From assembly GCF_023856365.1 (NCBI RefSeq), contig NW_026042831.1, positions 1 through 64,000 of the forward strand: 64,000 nt of DNA, read 5' to 3'. Shown piece after piece: positions 35,516-46,772 of this stretch (positions are counted from its first letter, which is position 1; each line of letters begins with the position of its first letter). The stretch is from Brienomyrus brachyistius. Lineage: Eukaryota; Chordata; Actinopteri; Osteoglossiformes; Mormyridae. The notes under the pieces are model-generated. The model saw only the letters and a program-made list of their open reading frames with translations, was not told the origin of the DNA and searched no databases. The position numbers and the translations under genes were made by a program.

Positions 35516-38308
35516 ATGTTGATGTTACAGTAGAAACGTTTAGTTAGGATAAGAAAAAGGGTGGATGAGAAACAGGAGGAAAATGTAATTGCACCTGCTT
35601 AGGAGAAATATCACCAATGTAGATCTGTCTGGTGAAGTGCCTGAGCTTGACTGAATATATGGTTTGGGATGATGGCATATGAACAGTGGCTGTAGCGCCC
35701 CCGTTTGACTGATCGGCACCAAAGTTGGTGGGTCTCTCTGGGAGGCCGTGCTACATTAGTGCGTAAAATTTGGTCAGAATCGGATGAAGAATGCCTGAGA
35801 TTTAGCTGTTTGATTGAAATAGGAATTGAAATGGTTTGGCCAGCAGGTGGAGCCTGCGCTCCATGGATAAATTCTATTCAATACTTTTAGGCCTTCTCAG
35901 CCAAGTTTGCTCTTAGACACATATGAACAGTCGCCGTAGCGCCCCCGTTTGACCGATCGGCATCAAAGTTGGAGGGTCTGTCTGTGGGCAAGTGGTACAT
36001 TTGTGGGTGAAATTTTGTGAGGATTGGATGAAGCAAGCCTGAGATTTAGCTGTTTGACCTAAGGTGGATCTTAGGAGTATACAGATAGTGGCCATAGCAC
36101 CCCCGTTTGACCGATCGGCATCAAAGTTTGAGGGTATGTCTGTAGACCAGTGCTACATAAGTGGATCAAATTTCGTGAGGATTGGATGAAGCATGCCTGA
36201 GATTTAGCTGTTTGATTGAAATCGGCTTATAAATGATGCAGGTTGGGTGTGGCTGGTGGCCATATTATACAGAAAGGTCAGGTATTTTTTAATAATCATC
36301 CCTGACGGCAGTGTCTTGATTGACTTGACACCAGAATCACTTACATGGGGTGTAGATTGTTAAAGTTATAGGAATATTTCATTTAATCCGTTTTTAAATA
36401 TCACAAGGGAATGCAGATGACTGTTATTATGCAATACATATATCTTGATTTGGCATGACTCACAGAACTTGCAATACAAAGGATTTTTACCAGTAATGTG
36501 AGACTTGAACAGAAATGAGATAAATGTCACTTTCACTGGTTTTGCAGGTTTAGAGACACATATTGCATTGCTGTAGCGCCCCCGTTTGACCAATCGGCAC
36601 CAAATTTGGAGGGCCCTTACCCACTACCGTCGTTGATGACATATTCAAGTTTGGTAGTGATTGGCTGAGGCAGGCCTGAGATACAGCTGTCTGATTGAAG
36701 TGGGCGTGGCACCTGTATGGTCTGGATGTGGCTGGTCGCCGTACCTTATAGAAAGTTTAGGATTTTTTGAATAATTGTATACCAGGACTGTCTCCTGATT
36801 TGAATAATACTAGATATACATAGGTTGGTTGAAAATCCAAGGAGGTTAACGAAATGTCATGTTTTTAGACTCCTATAAAATACGCAAAAGCGGAAAGAGA
36901 TAGGATGAAGTTCTACATGGATTTGAATTTGGCATGGGCCAGTGCATTAGATAAGTAACAAATCTCAATTTTATCATTAACAGTTCAATAGAAATAAGCA
37001 GAAATGCAAATCCTGTCGCTGTAGCGCCCCCATGTGGACAATTGGGGTGGCCTTCGCAGGGGTTGCTAGGGGTTAGGAGACAAATGTACAAGCCTATTTT
37101 TGTTCAGATCAGCTGTTGTTAAGCCTGTCAAAGGCCTGTCAGAATGCTGCTTGATTTTGATTGGCTGATGGTGGCTAGGGTTTTATGACTAATGACTGCC
37201 CTGATAGATTCCTGACCTCAGGCTTCAGAGTAGTACATGTATGCCAAATTTCATTTGGATAGGTCAAGGAAGTCAGGAGATATTGGCAGTTTTTAGTTGT
37301 AGCGCCCCCTATTGACGAAATGCGGCCCGCCTTCAACAGTGTCCCCAGAATTTGGTACAGAGATAGGATTTCAAATTTGGTGAAGGTAGGCTAAGGTATG
37401 GCCAAGTTATAACAGTCAGACCAATACTGGCTAAATTTACGTAGACTTTGGGCGTGGCTAGTGGCCGTATGATAGACCAATATCAGGGTTATTTGAATTA
37501 GTATTCATCAGCTCAGAGACCTGATCAGTTTTATACCTCATTTGTCTGATTCCGTCAGACGGTGTAGGAATTACAAGCAAAAGTAGGTTTTGCAAATTAT
37601 GCAAATTAGCAAAAAATCTAAGTAGGCGGAGCTTAATAGTCCAAATGGCAAGTTGGTAGGGCAAGGATGTCTCTATCAGTAGAAATATGAATTTCAATTA
37701 TAGGACTAACAGGACAGGAGATATCAATCAAAACGCGTTAGGGGGCGCCACGGCGCCCCCATCTGGCCGACATGGTTGGGTCGGATGATCTGAGTAGCGG
37801 GGAGGAATTGACATCATCCTACCAAGTTTCATAATTCTAGCACTTACGGTTTAGGCTGTACATTCAGTTTTAGGGCAGAAAAATAATAATAATAATAATC
37901 CTAAGAAAAACAATAAGGTTCCATTGCACTTCGTGCTTTGGAACCTTAATAATAATAATAATCCTAAGAAAAACAATAAGTTTCCAATGCACTTCGTGCT
38001 TTGGAACCTTAATAATAATAATAATAATAATCCTAAGAAAAACAATAAGTTTCCAATGCACTTCGTGCTTTGGAACCTTAATAATCCTAAGAAAAACAAT
38101 AAGTTTCCATAGCACTTCGTGCTTTGGAACCTTAATAATAATAATCCTAAGAAAAACAATAAGGTTCCATTGCACTTCGTGCTTTGGAACCTTAATAATC
38201 CTAAGAAAAACAATAAGGTTCCATTGCACTTCGTGCTTTGGAACCTTAATAATCCTAAGAAAAACAATAAGTTTCCATAGCACTTCGTGCTTTGGAACCT
38301 TAATAAAG
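35516..38308 (+). repeat. 2.8-kb array unit 9 (last, seven hairpins)
   Basis: This is the final unit. It is normal up to the AAT tract at about 37880, where the hairpin module expands to seven copies. The terminal 150-bp segments that close other units are missing, so the array ends inside the hairpin cluster. The palindrome is at 37741-37760. Confidence 0.92.
37883..38308. repeat. Cluster of seven hairpin modules with AAT spacers
   Basis: Seven copies of the 33-nt hairpin lie at 37915, 37978, 38047, 38101, 38161, 38215 and 38269, separated by (AAT)n and CCTAAGAAAAACAAT. Copies 1, 5 and 6 have the fully paired outer arm AAGGTTCC. Copies 2, 3, 4 and 7 have AAGTTTCC, which breaks one pair. In every copy the inner GCAC/GTGC stem and the right arm GGAACCTT are unchanged. 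Open frames on both strands here are low-complexity artefacts. Confidence 0.93.
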
Positions 38309-38892
38309 GATTACAGTTAAGGGAGCAAACGTTAACCAAATACAAACGTACGGCTCTTGGACTGAACAAGCAGGGTGCTAAAACTCAAAACTACAGTTCC
38401 TACGCGGTCCGCAAGGTGGCACTCGCCGCCCACCACTCCCGACACCGACAGGACTACTTAGCAATGCTTATGATATTTCGTAATTTTGTCTGATATTCCA
38501 TAATTTTGTAATCATTAAAGGGACTACTTACTATTGCTTATAATATTTCATGATTTTGTCTCGCTTTATATTTCATACTTTTAATATTCCTGAAGAGACC
38601 AAAGCGTACCTGTTTGTTCCTCCGACAGCCCTATATCCCCCTCTCGTACTAAAACACCCAAATAACCTTTGCCAAGACCCTCTCCCTTCTCTCCTCCATC
38701 TTCTGCATGGTATACAACTCTTGTTCCAGGATACAGCAGTACTCTTGCTGAGCTATGCACAAAAATTGGAAACCAGTGTGGGTTGTAAAGACAGAAGAGA
38801 CATTTCCCTTTTTTCAGACTTTCTTGTGAGAGTTGCAGGGGATTTTCACTGATGGAAAGGTCATATCTGAACCCCTCATTCCCCAACAAATG
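38309..38892. other. Non-repeat stretch, no gene recognised
   Basis: This stretch follows the end of the 2.8-kb array. It has AT-rich sequence with two similar pieces (GGACTACTTAGCAATGCTTAT near 38450 and GGACTACTTACTATTGCTTAT near 38520). Open frames of about 100 codons exist on both strands at about 38550-38890, but neither resembles a family I know and both overlap, so I do not call a gene. Confidence 0.6.
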
Positions 38893-39462
38893 TCGTCTAT
38901 GATCAATATATGTATAACTGAGGCTGATGTGGTACTAAGCCTAGCTAAGCTCAAAATAAATAGATGGCATCTTGCCTACAGTTTTAAAGGAGATGAGGAA
39001 TATTATTAGCCGACCTTTAACTTTATTATTCCAGAAATCCTTATCTGCTAGTGTGATACCTTCTGATTGGAAGCATGCTAATATAACACCCATATTCAAA
39101 AAAGGGGATCGAAGTAATCCAGCAAACTATAGGCCAATCAGTTTAACTGGAAAAAATAATGGAAGCTATAATCCAAGTGAAAATGGTAAGTAACATTCTG
39201 AGGGATAACCAACATGGATTCAGGTGAGGAAGGTCCTGTTTGACTAATCTGTTTGATTTCTTTGAGGAAGCTACAAGAGAAATTGATCACAAAAAGGCCT
39301 ATGATGTCATCTACTTCGCTTTCCAGGAGGTCTTTGATGTTGTCCCCCACAAATGGCTCTTGCTTAAGCTCAAAGCTGCACGGATTTTAGGAACTGTAGC
39401 AGCTTGGATCGAAAACTTTGTAACAGACAGGAAGCCGTGGGTATTTATTAGAGGCACAAGGT
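38893..39462 (+). pseudogene. Worn CR1-like LINE fragment (RT part)
   Basis: Aligns by eye to the CR1-like RT region, from ATATGTATAACTGAGGCTGATG to TTTATTAGAGGCACAAG, about 190 codons. It shares [25 protein letters not shown] and VFDVVPHK with the intact element. It has lost the bases around the 'SQGPDG' segment near 38963 and has further frameshifts near 39150 and 39230. Many substitutions separate it from the three near-identical copies, so it is an older insertion of the same family. Confidence 0.88.
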
Positions 39463-41378
39463 AAGAGTTTTAATGGGCACACAGAGAGGCATACGGGACA
39501 GAATAGTCATAAAAATGCAATGACAGGACTAGTGAAACAAACTCTGACGTGGACTTAAATACACAGAACTAATGAAAACCAACTCACAACAGCTGATGAC
39601 AAGGGGATTCCACACGAGGTTAACGAGGGGCCGTGGCACACACGAGGACAGGACTGGCAGGGTGTGACAATATAGGTTGCCTTATAAAAACCACTGGAAT
39701 TCAAAGTGACAGATCGCCGTAGAGTCCTGTTTATAAACCTTTATTAATACTGAAGTGATTAGAGGTAAGGTTTACTCACAGATAACAAGTTATGTCTGAA
39801 GCTTTATTTGGTCACACAAGCAGCTTGACGGCACAGACTCGGCGCTATTTGTCTCTGAGGAAAAGGAAACTCATTAGATTTCCTGTCAAACATTTATTCA
39901 GGTAATTACACCAGGAATGCCGAAGGCAAGCAATAGTCTGATACATAATAAAAACTAGCAGCTGTCGGAATGGTTTTATTCGTTTCTATTTATGTTGATT
40001 TATTTAGTTGTTGTATACTTTTGGATTAAAATGAATTAAACAAATTTGTCCGTCATTGATGTTGGATGTTACTACCGTTGATCTGTCCTGCCTGTAGCCT
40101 TCTTTCCCTTAATAAATCCCCAGTTTTCCCTGTATTCCACCTGCCTGCCTTGTCTTTCCCTGCCTCCTGCCCACTTACCTGCCCGTCGCTACCCGGGATA
40201 CCTGACAACTGCAGTTCCGCTGTTTTGTTTGGCACCCTAAATTATGTCCTGCAATCTGTGGAAAAATCTGAAGGCTGAGGAATGTTACGTAAGACAGGTA
40301 AAATGCAAAAACTCTCTCTGGTGTAATTCACTGCATAAAACCAATGGTCTTAAGTGTGGTGTCTTCTTCATAACACTCCCTGACTTTTGTATTCGTGACC
40401 TTGAGATAGGGTGGGCTGCTTTTCTTCCTTCATTTTACTAGTGTTCCTCCCTTTCCTCCCAGCCTTGGCTGGTGGTTCAGGCAGCATCACCTCTTTTAAT
40501 GGACCACAGTTACACAGAGATGAACAACATAGAATACTTTGGATTGAGGTTTTGCAGTAAGAGGGTGCTGAAGGAAAAAGGAGTTTCAAAGACATCGGTC
40601 TGCCTGTACTGCCGATTTTGACTCTGCCCATTTCAGATGTTCATGTAAAGTGTGAATTTACTAATGTGACATTCCTTAAATATAACCACTGAAACAGAAC
40701 GGTTGTAAATTTGCTGTCCAGTTTGGTAGATGGACTGACGCAGAGGCGGAGCTATGGATAGGTCTGGGTGGTATTGACAGTTGGGCCCACCCAATTAGAT
40801 TAATGAAACTGCATTCTTTATATATAAATTACTGTCTTCTAACTCTGTTCCTATACATCACTGTTGTTACTGTATCAAGTACGACAGAATGTGTGAGCTC
40901 CCTCTAGTGGTCTTCTAGGTATAATTTTTTTCTCACTTTTTTGCTATTCTGTCTTCTTTTCATACCTATAATGCGGCGATTAGCTTCATACTGGGCACCG
41001 ACACACCTGGAAATGACGTAACATCGAACCAAATGCCAAAAGTAATCAGAAGTTAGCACGCTGCCCAGAATGCACAGATAACAAGCTACACTGCAAGTCG
41101 TCCAGCCACGACGTCACCCAGCCCCTCGTCTGCCGTCTAAAATACAGATAAATTACATGTGCTCCATATTTCTGCAGCTGACATTATTTTGAACTGGGCC
41201 ATAAAGAACATATTCTCATAGCGATGGCTTTTAATCAGTCCATGCTGGATCTGGGAGAAATGATGCGGCGAGCAAAGCAGGTGGTTTGGGTGCCGACGGT
41301 GCATGAAGGTGTGCAGGCAGCGGCAGGAGAGAAGATGTTAAGGATTGTAAGGATTAGAGTGCAAAGGTTGTAGGTGAT
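39463..41378. other. Non-coding stretch before the retrovirus relic
   Basis: About 1.9 kb without a supported gene. At 39530-39670 it has sequence like the ends of common fish transposons (AACTAATGAAAACCAACTCA), but I cannot place it. A short frame at about 41224-41370 (beginning MAFNQSMLDLGEMMRRAKQ) lies just upstream of the RT frame and ends at a TAG. It could be a remnant of the region before RT, but I see no gag or protease motif. Confidence 0.5.
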
Positions 41379-42314
41379 TTGAAGTTAGACAACAGAGATT
41401 CATGGCTGTGGAGCATGATAGGAGTTTTGTGTGATTCAAAAGAAAGTACAGAGGAATGTTGGCAGGAAATGGAAAGAGAAGTGCCTGAGGAGGTGTGGAC
41501 TGCTCATGATACAGATGTAGGCCTAGTTAATTCAGCTAGCCCACTGGAAATTTATCTTAAGCCAGGGTGCACACCACCCTGGAAAAACCAGTACCCCTTG
41601 AAACCTGAGGCCGAGGAAGGTGTAAGGGAAACGATAGAGGGATCACTGGATGCAAGGGTGTTGGTGCCTACCATTAGCTGCTGCAACACCCCCCTCTTCC
41701 CTGTGCCAAAGGCAGGAGGTGAAAAGTGGAGGCTGGTACATGATTTGTGTGCAGTAAATGAGGTAGTGGAGGATCAGACAGCAGAAGTTCCCAATCCACA
41801 CACCCTGTTGACAAATGTGCCCCCCCAATGCAAAATGGTTTACAGTTGTGGATTTGTGTTCAGCATTTTTCAGTGTGCCCCTTGCAGAACAGTCACAGTT
41901 TCTGTTTGCTTTCACCTACAGGGGTCAGCAGTATACCTACACGAGGATGCCACAGGGATTTAAGCATTCGCTGCATGTTTTTAATCAGGTGCTTAAGGCA
42001 GACTTAGACTGAATTTAAAAAGTACAGTGATACAATATGTGGAGTATCTATTGTTGTGTGCGGAAACGCTGGCAGACTGCCACCAGGACTCAGTGCAGTT
42101 GCTGAAGGTCTTGGCAAAAGGGGGCCATAAGGTGTCCAAGGCCAAGTTGCAGTACTACCAAGAGCAGGTTACGTACTTGGGGCGTGAGATCAGCCACGGG
42201 AGGAAAGCTATAGCAGAACAGCTAAAGGGAATCACTAAGGCTCCGAAACCCATGACTGTGTCACAGATGCTGACATTTTTTAGGGACGACAGGATTCAGC
42301 GTGGACTGGATTGA
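41379..42314 (+). pseudogene. Retroviral reverse transcriptase remnant
   Basis: The RT domain is split over three frames. The N-terminal part (41379 to about 41820) has QYPLKPEAEEGV, PLFPVPKAGG and KWRLVHDLCAVNEVV. A frameshift at the run of seven C near 41820 leads to WFTVVDLCSAFFSVPL and RMPQGFKHSLHVFNQVL (41826-42012). A stop at about 42010 and another frame change lead to the third part (42027-42314), ending in a TGA. The catalytic motif, expected as YVDD in this family, reads YVEY at 42036-42047, so both aspartates of the pair are gone. RT activity is therefore not expected even apart from the frame breaks. Confidence 0.92.
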
Positions 42315-42392
42315 GGACTGTGCTGTGAAGGTGGCACCGTAGTGGGCACTGATAAAGGAGGAGGGCCACACTAATTTGAAGGCCCCCTTAAT

Positions 42393-43394
42393 TTGAACTC
42401 AGTAGCATTTGAATCTATCAAGCAGAAGCACCAGAATGCACCTGCTCTGGGCCTCCCAGTCTACACCAAGCCGTTTTATCTGTATGTCGGGAACAGGAAG
42501 GACGGCTTTGGGACAGCCCTGCTCACTCAGGACTTGTGTCCTGGCAGACAGAAGCAGCCATTGGCATACTATAGTATGAAGCTGGACAATGTGGCTCAGG
42601 GATACCCACCCTGTTTCCAGGCAGTGGTGGCTGCCTATTTAGGCTATGAAAAGGCCACTGCCATCACAATGGGTTATCCAGTGACAATTTATACTTCACA
42701 TAAGGTGGTGGACCTTATTGACAAAGGCAAATTTGTGTTGATCCCAGCAAGGCAGCTAGCGTACTTTGCATTTCTCTCTTACCCGGATGTGACAATAAAG
42801 CGCTGCACTACAGTGAACCCTGCAGACAGCATTCCCCTGGAGGATGAGGGGCAGCCACATGAGTGTGTGGCAGAGTCTTTGGTTTACATTAAACTGAGAC
42901 CAGACCTGGAGAGCTCTCCCACTGAAAATAGCGAGATGGTTTTGTTTGTGGATGGCTCATGTTGGAGAGATGGGGATGCCTTGAAGGCTGGGTTTGCTGT
43001 AGTTCAGCCTCAGGGTGATGATTTTCACACTCTCGTTTCAGAGCCAGTGGCACAACCCTGTTCCGCTCAATTAGTGGAGATAAAGGCTTTGACTGCAGCG
43101 TGCTGGCGAGGACAACATAAGACGGTTACAATCTACACAGACTCTGCATACGCACATGATGTATGCCATCTGTTTGGAGCAGTCTGGAAGCAAAGGGGGT
43201 TTTGCAAAATTGACGGCTCCCCCATTCAGCATTATAATCAGATTTTGGAGTTGCTACACGCAATGATGCATCCCAAGCGTTTGGCTATTGTTTAGTGTCA
43301 TGCCCACCGCAAAGGTCGTGATTTTGTTATTCAAGGCAATGCGGCCTCTGATGCGGCAGCCAGGGCGGCTGCGCAGGTCAGGACTGCTCATCTT
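42393..43394 (+). pseudogene. Retroviral RT connection and RNase H remnant
   Basis: The connection domain (PLAYYSMKLDNVAQGYPPC, then a YTSHKVVDLI segment) leads into RNase H, which would degrade the RNA strand during reverse transcription. Acidic residues are visible as the D of LFVDGSCWRDG (42951), the E of LVEIKALTAA (43077) and the D of YTDSAYA (43140). An in-frame TAG at 43293-43295 cuts the domain before its C-terminal part, which continues as GRDFVIQGNAASDAAARAAA. The frame is the same as the last RT piece and is separated from it by the TGA at 42312. Confidence 0.92.
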
Positions 43395-44884
43395 TTGCCT
43401 ATGGTGACTATAGAGCTGGACCTTACTGTTTCTGATCTGGTGGCCCTGCAGGAGCGTGCGGGCCCCTATGAGGCCTCAGTGTGGCTAAAAAGGGGGGCCT
43501 CTAAGGATGCTAATGGTCTGTATAGCAACCATGAGGGGCTTTTGGCCGCACCTCTGTCTTTGGTGAACATTTTGATAACGGATGCGCATGGTCTTGACCA
43601 TTGCACAAGGGGGGAGGTGTTTTTACACCGCAAGGTTTCTGGGCACCACAGCTGCAAGCAATGGTGGATACAAGGTTGTCAGAATGTGAGGTGTGCATTA
43701 AGAACAATGTACGCAAAGCAATCACAGCCCCAGTAGGGCACATTCCAGTGCCGGAGGGACTGTTCAGACACTTGGTGATGGACTATGTGGACATGGGAAA
43801 AACAGCATATGGAAAGCGATATATGCTTGTGATTGTGGACAGGTTCAGCAGATGGGTGGAGGCAATACCGTCCAAGGACATGGGGGCGATGACAGTGGTG
43901 AAATTCCTGATCAGAGAGGTGATTCCGAGGTTTGGGATACCAACTGAAATCAGCTCTGATAATGGAGCTGCATTTGTGGGGAAAGTTACTAAGTTAGTGG
44001 TTCAACAGCTGAGAATAAAACAAAGGTTGGGATGTGTGTATCACCCTCAGTCGCAGGGCATGGTGCAGAGAGTGAATGGCACACTTAAGCAGAAGCTGAA
44101 TAAGATTTGCGCCACCACGAAAATGAACTGGGTAGATGCACTGCCAACAGCCTTGATGGCGTATCGGATGGAAGCGCACAGGGTGACGCATTTGTCTCCG
44201 CATGAAATGCTGACAGGGAGACCAATGCCTGGATCGACTTGGAGGGGGCCGTATAAGGGACCCAGCCTAGATCAGCTGGGGGATGAATTAAAGTTGTACA
44301 TGAGGACGTTAACCAAAATACACAAAGCTATTTCCAAACAGGAAAGGGAGAAAGCACAGAAAGAAGACACAGACCAGAAGGAGCCAGTCATCTTTCCAGG
44401 AGATAAAGTCTACCTGCGAGTGTTCCGGCGAAAGTGGCACAAGCCCCGACGAGAGGGACCCTTCAAGGTGACACGAGCCACAGCAACAGCAGTACAGGTA
44501 GAAGGGAGTAACACGTGGTATCATTTGAACCACTGCACTAGAGTACTGCACGAAAGGCAGATAGTCACTGAAAACGACACAGAGGATGTAGCTGCCCTTG
44601 ACTCAGATGGCCCTGATGGAGCTCCCAGAGGAGCTCCACAGCTTGGAGAGGAGCCAGTTTCAGGTTCAGAGCAGACTGAGGGTCAAGAGGGAGCGTCGCA
44701 AGCAGACCAGCCACTCCAGACAGGACACGAAGCTGTGGGTTCTGGTAGGGCTGATAGCGATGATATTGGTGATGCTAATGATATATCCGGCCCTTCAGGT
44801 CTGGGGGCACAGCAGGACCACAGGTCAGGTGAGTTCAGAACAATTGACTTCACTGACTCCGCCTTGTCCTTTGATGCTGAATAA
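43395..44884 (+). pseudogene. Retroviral integrase remnant
   Basis: The linker and zinc-binding region start in one frame (to about 43610, ITDAHGLDHCTRG) and shift frame at a run of G near 43607-43613. They continue as the CEVC zinc pair and the catalytic core to 44884. Core aspartates are present in MDYVDMG (43781) and SSDNGAAF (43958). The expected glutamate after the PQSQG motif is a glutamine (CAG, 44066-44068), so the DDE triad is broken. A C-terminal SH3-like DNA-binding part follows (PGDKVYLRVFRRKWHKPRREG), then an acidic Gln/Ser/Asp-rich tail. The integrase would have joined viral DNA to the host genome; this copy cannot. Confidence 0.92.
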
Positions 44885-46414
44885 CCTCTCAGATAACAAT
44901 GAGCGAAAGCGGAGAGATAGGGAGGAGATATGGGAGTGAGGAGAGTGAGCAAATTGTAGAATATACCCAGGATGAAGTAGACCTGGATGGGTTAGCAAAA
45001 CGTATGCTTGGAAATTGGTGGTATAAATAGGCTAAGTATACCGCCGCTTCATTAGGGCAGGAGGGTTGTGTGTTGTGTGCAGGTCCTGACCCTTCAGTTA
45101 GAGTAGTCCCATTCCCATAAACTAATAAACAGTGTGAAGAATGGGAAATGGAGAGGATTATAAGATTCTGGAAGAGTCTGTGTCAGGAGGGGCAGGCCCC
45201 TGAGAAAGACTGCAGACCCATATCTAACCAGTCAGAGCGCATACCATACTGCCCATATCAATGTCTGATATATCAGGGAAATTCTAAATATGCGTACAGG
45301 GTGGAAAAGCATTGTGGGCAGTTTAAGCCCTGGAAAGGGGGACAGCAAGATATTATGGCGAACAAATTGAGTTATTTCAAGGGACTTATTTATGAGTGTT
45401 TTACAAATGATAGGCCAGAGGAGGTAGGCATCTTCTGGGGAATATGTGGAACTGTTTGGAATGTGAAAGGTCCCTGATTACAGAACGGAGAACTATCACG
45501 TGTTCCGCTGGATGCGCTAGAAAACCAGAGTGTGCCCCTGGCAGATGTGTAGTGGCTGTGTGGTAAGGAGGGCGGATTGAGGCCTACTTTTCCCTATAAT
45601 TGGGGAGGCCTCTGTGCTAGGATAATGTTAGTCAGCAAGGTGGATATATATTCTAGAAGACGACCGTCAAGGTCCCGCAGATTTGTTGCAAATTACGAGA
45701 ATGATCCCAATGTATATATAGATGCAATTGGCCAGCCAAGGGGCATTCCAGAGAAATATAAGGTGAGAAGTGATAGCTGCTGGTTTCGAATCGATATTGA
45801 TTTGGCCTACTATTAACAAAAATGTGGAATGGATAAATTATTTGTACTATAATCAGCAGAGGTTTACCAACTATACTCAGGAGGCACTCGCATCTCTGGG
45901 GGAGCAGCTTCAGGCCACCAGTCTGATGGCCTGGCAGAACAGGATAGCCCTGGATTGGCTCCTGGCAGAAAAAGGGGGAGTGTGTGTGCTGTTCGGGGAT
46001 CAGTGCTGTACGTTTATTTTTAATAATACAGCCCCGGATGGTTCCTTTACTGAGGCTATGAGAAAGTTGCCGGGGTTACAGGATGAGATGGCAAGTAATG
46101 CAGGACAACATGATGGGTTGTTTGACTGGTGGTATGATATGTGGGGAAATTGGCAGCAAGCCCTTATGAAAGCACTCTGTGTGGGTGCTGTGCTCATTTT
46201 TGCTCTGCTACTAATCTTTTGTTGTGTAGTTTCTCTTGTTCGCTCCCTAGTGGGGAGAGCACTGGCCTGGCAGGCGACTATAGCTGCAATGTCTAGAGTG
46301 GTGGGAGGACCGTTTGGAGCGGCATCCTCCTGGACCAACACGGAAACGGATAGCGACATAGACACCTTGGATGCAGTCCTGCCCATAGCTGAAGTTCGGC
46401 CGTACCGTGTGTGA
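44598..46414 (+). pseudogene. Retroviral envelope glycoprotein remnant
   Basis: The frame opens inside the end of pol (44598-44939) with a basic stretch and then a 20-residue hydrophobic leader (VLVGLIAMILVMLMIYPALQ). The surface subunit continues in another frame with stops at 45028, 45118, 45475 and about 45550. A basic, furin-like segment (RRRPSRSRR, about 45652-45681) may mark the surface/transmembrane boundary. After a further frameshift near 45800 the TM subunit runs to 46414, with a CX6CC motif (C at 45983, CC at 46004-46009), a membrane span (about 46174-46257) and a cytoplasmic tail of about 50 residues. Env would mediate receptor binding and membrane fusion; the breaks preclude a full product. 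Confidence 0.88.
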
Positions 46415-46772
46415 ATACTCCGGGCGGGAGACCTGCAGCATGCCTGCCTCCCACGACATCTGGGATTTTCTGATTATGACAGACTGTCTGTTATAGTAGA
46501 ATAGAATAGAATAAACCTTTATTATCCCACGAATGAGAAATTTAGGTGTTACAGAGCTCTTGCACAAAAACGTAATATAGAACAATAGGAGCAGGTAGAT
46601 ACACAAAGATATAAATACAAATGTACAAAAGTTTTGGAAATAAATAAAGATGTACAGAGATATGTACAAAATGTACAGAGATATGTACACAAGTGCGGGG
46701 GTGGGGTGGGGTGTGAATGATCCTGGTTACAGCATGTGATATGTCAGTTAAACATATATGAGTAAAAAATAC

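Larger units (their letters stand above)
7321..38308 (+). repeat. Tandem array of nine 2.7-2.9 kb units
   Basis: Nine head-to-tail units start at ATGTTGATGTTACAG or the equivalent point: about 7321, 13171, 18888, 21625, 24482, 27342, 30075, 32656 (altered start) and 35516. Without LINE insertions the units are 2.58-2.87 kb. The 2.73 versus 2.86 kb classes differ mainly by two hairpin modules. Each unit has internal, diverged sub-repeats marked by TAGCGCCCC boxes and by 'GTGGCTGGTGGCC' followed by an AT-rich stretch. No reading frame in the unit has protein-like content. Small frames recur in each unit only because the unit recurs. The array's function, if any, is unknown; similar GCGCCCCC-box repeats are, as I recall, widespread in fish genomes. 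Confidence 0.95.
41379..46493 (+). mobile_element. Endogenous retrovirus relic, 5'-truncated, gamma-type
   Basis: Pol (RT, RNase H, integrase) is followed by env in the standard retroviral order, with env beginning inside the end of pol. Gag, protease and the 5' LTR are absent. The 3' side is interrupted at 46494 by the tail of a LINE. The envelope TM subunit has a CX6CC motif, as in gamma-type retroviruses. At least four frameshifts, several stops, and changed catalytic residues in RT and integrase show a long-dead copy. No LTR can be confirmed in the window. Confidence 0.9.

Noticed and set aside
7345..37697. Sets of 60-100-codon frames recurring in each 2.8-kb unit on both strands
   Set aside because: They recur only because the unit does. 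Their composition looks random and small indels between units break them without any sign of frame conservation.
37851..38369. 172-codon and 137-codon minus-strand frames in the hairpin cluster
   Set aside because: They are low-complexity translations of the AAT tract and hairpin repeats.
38550..38889. Overlapping frames of about 100 codons on both strands
   Set aside because: I could not connect either to a family, they overlap each other, and no splice or promoter signals support one over the other.
40740..40930. Possible hAT-type transposon end (CAGAGGCGGAGCTATGGATA)
   Set aside because: Only one end-like sequence is visible. I found no matching inverted end or 8-bp target duplication.
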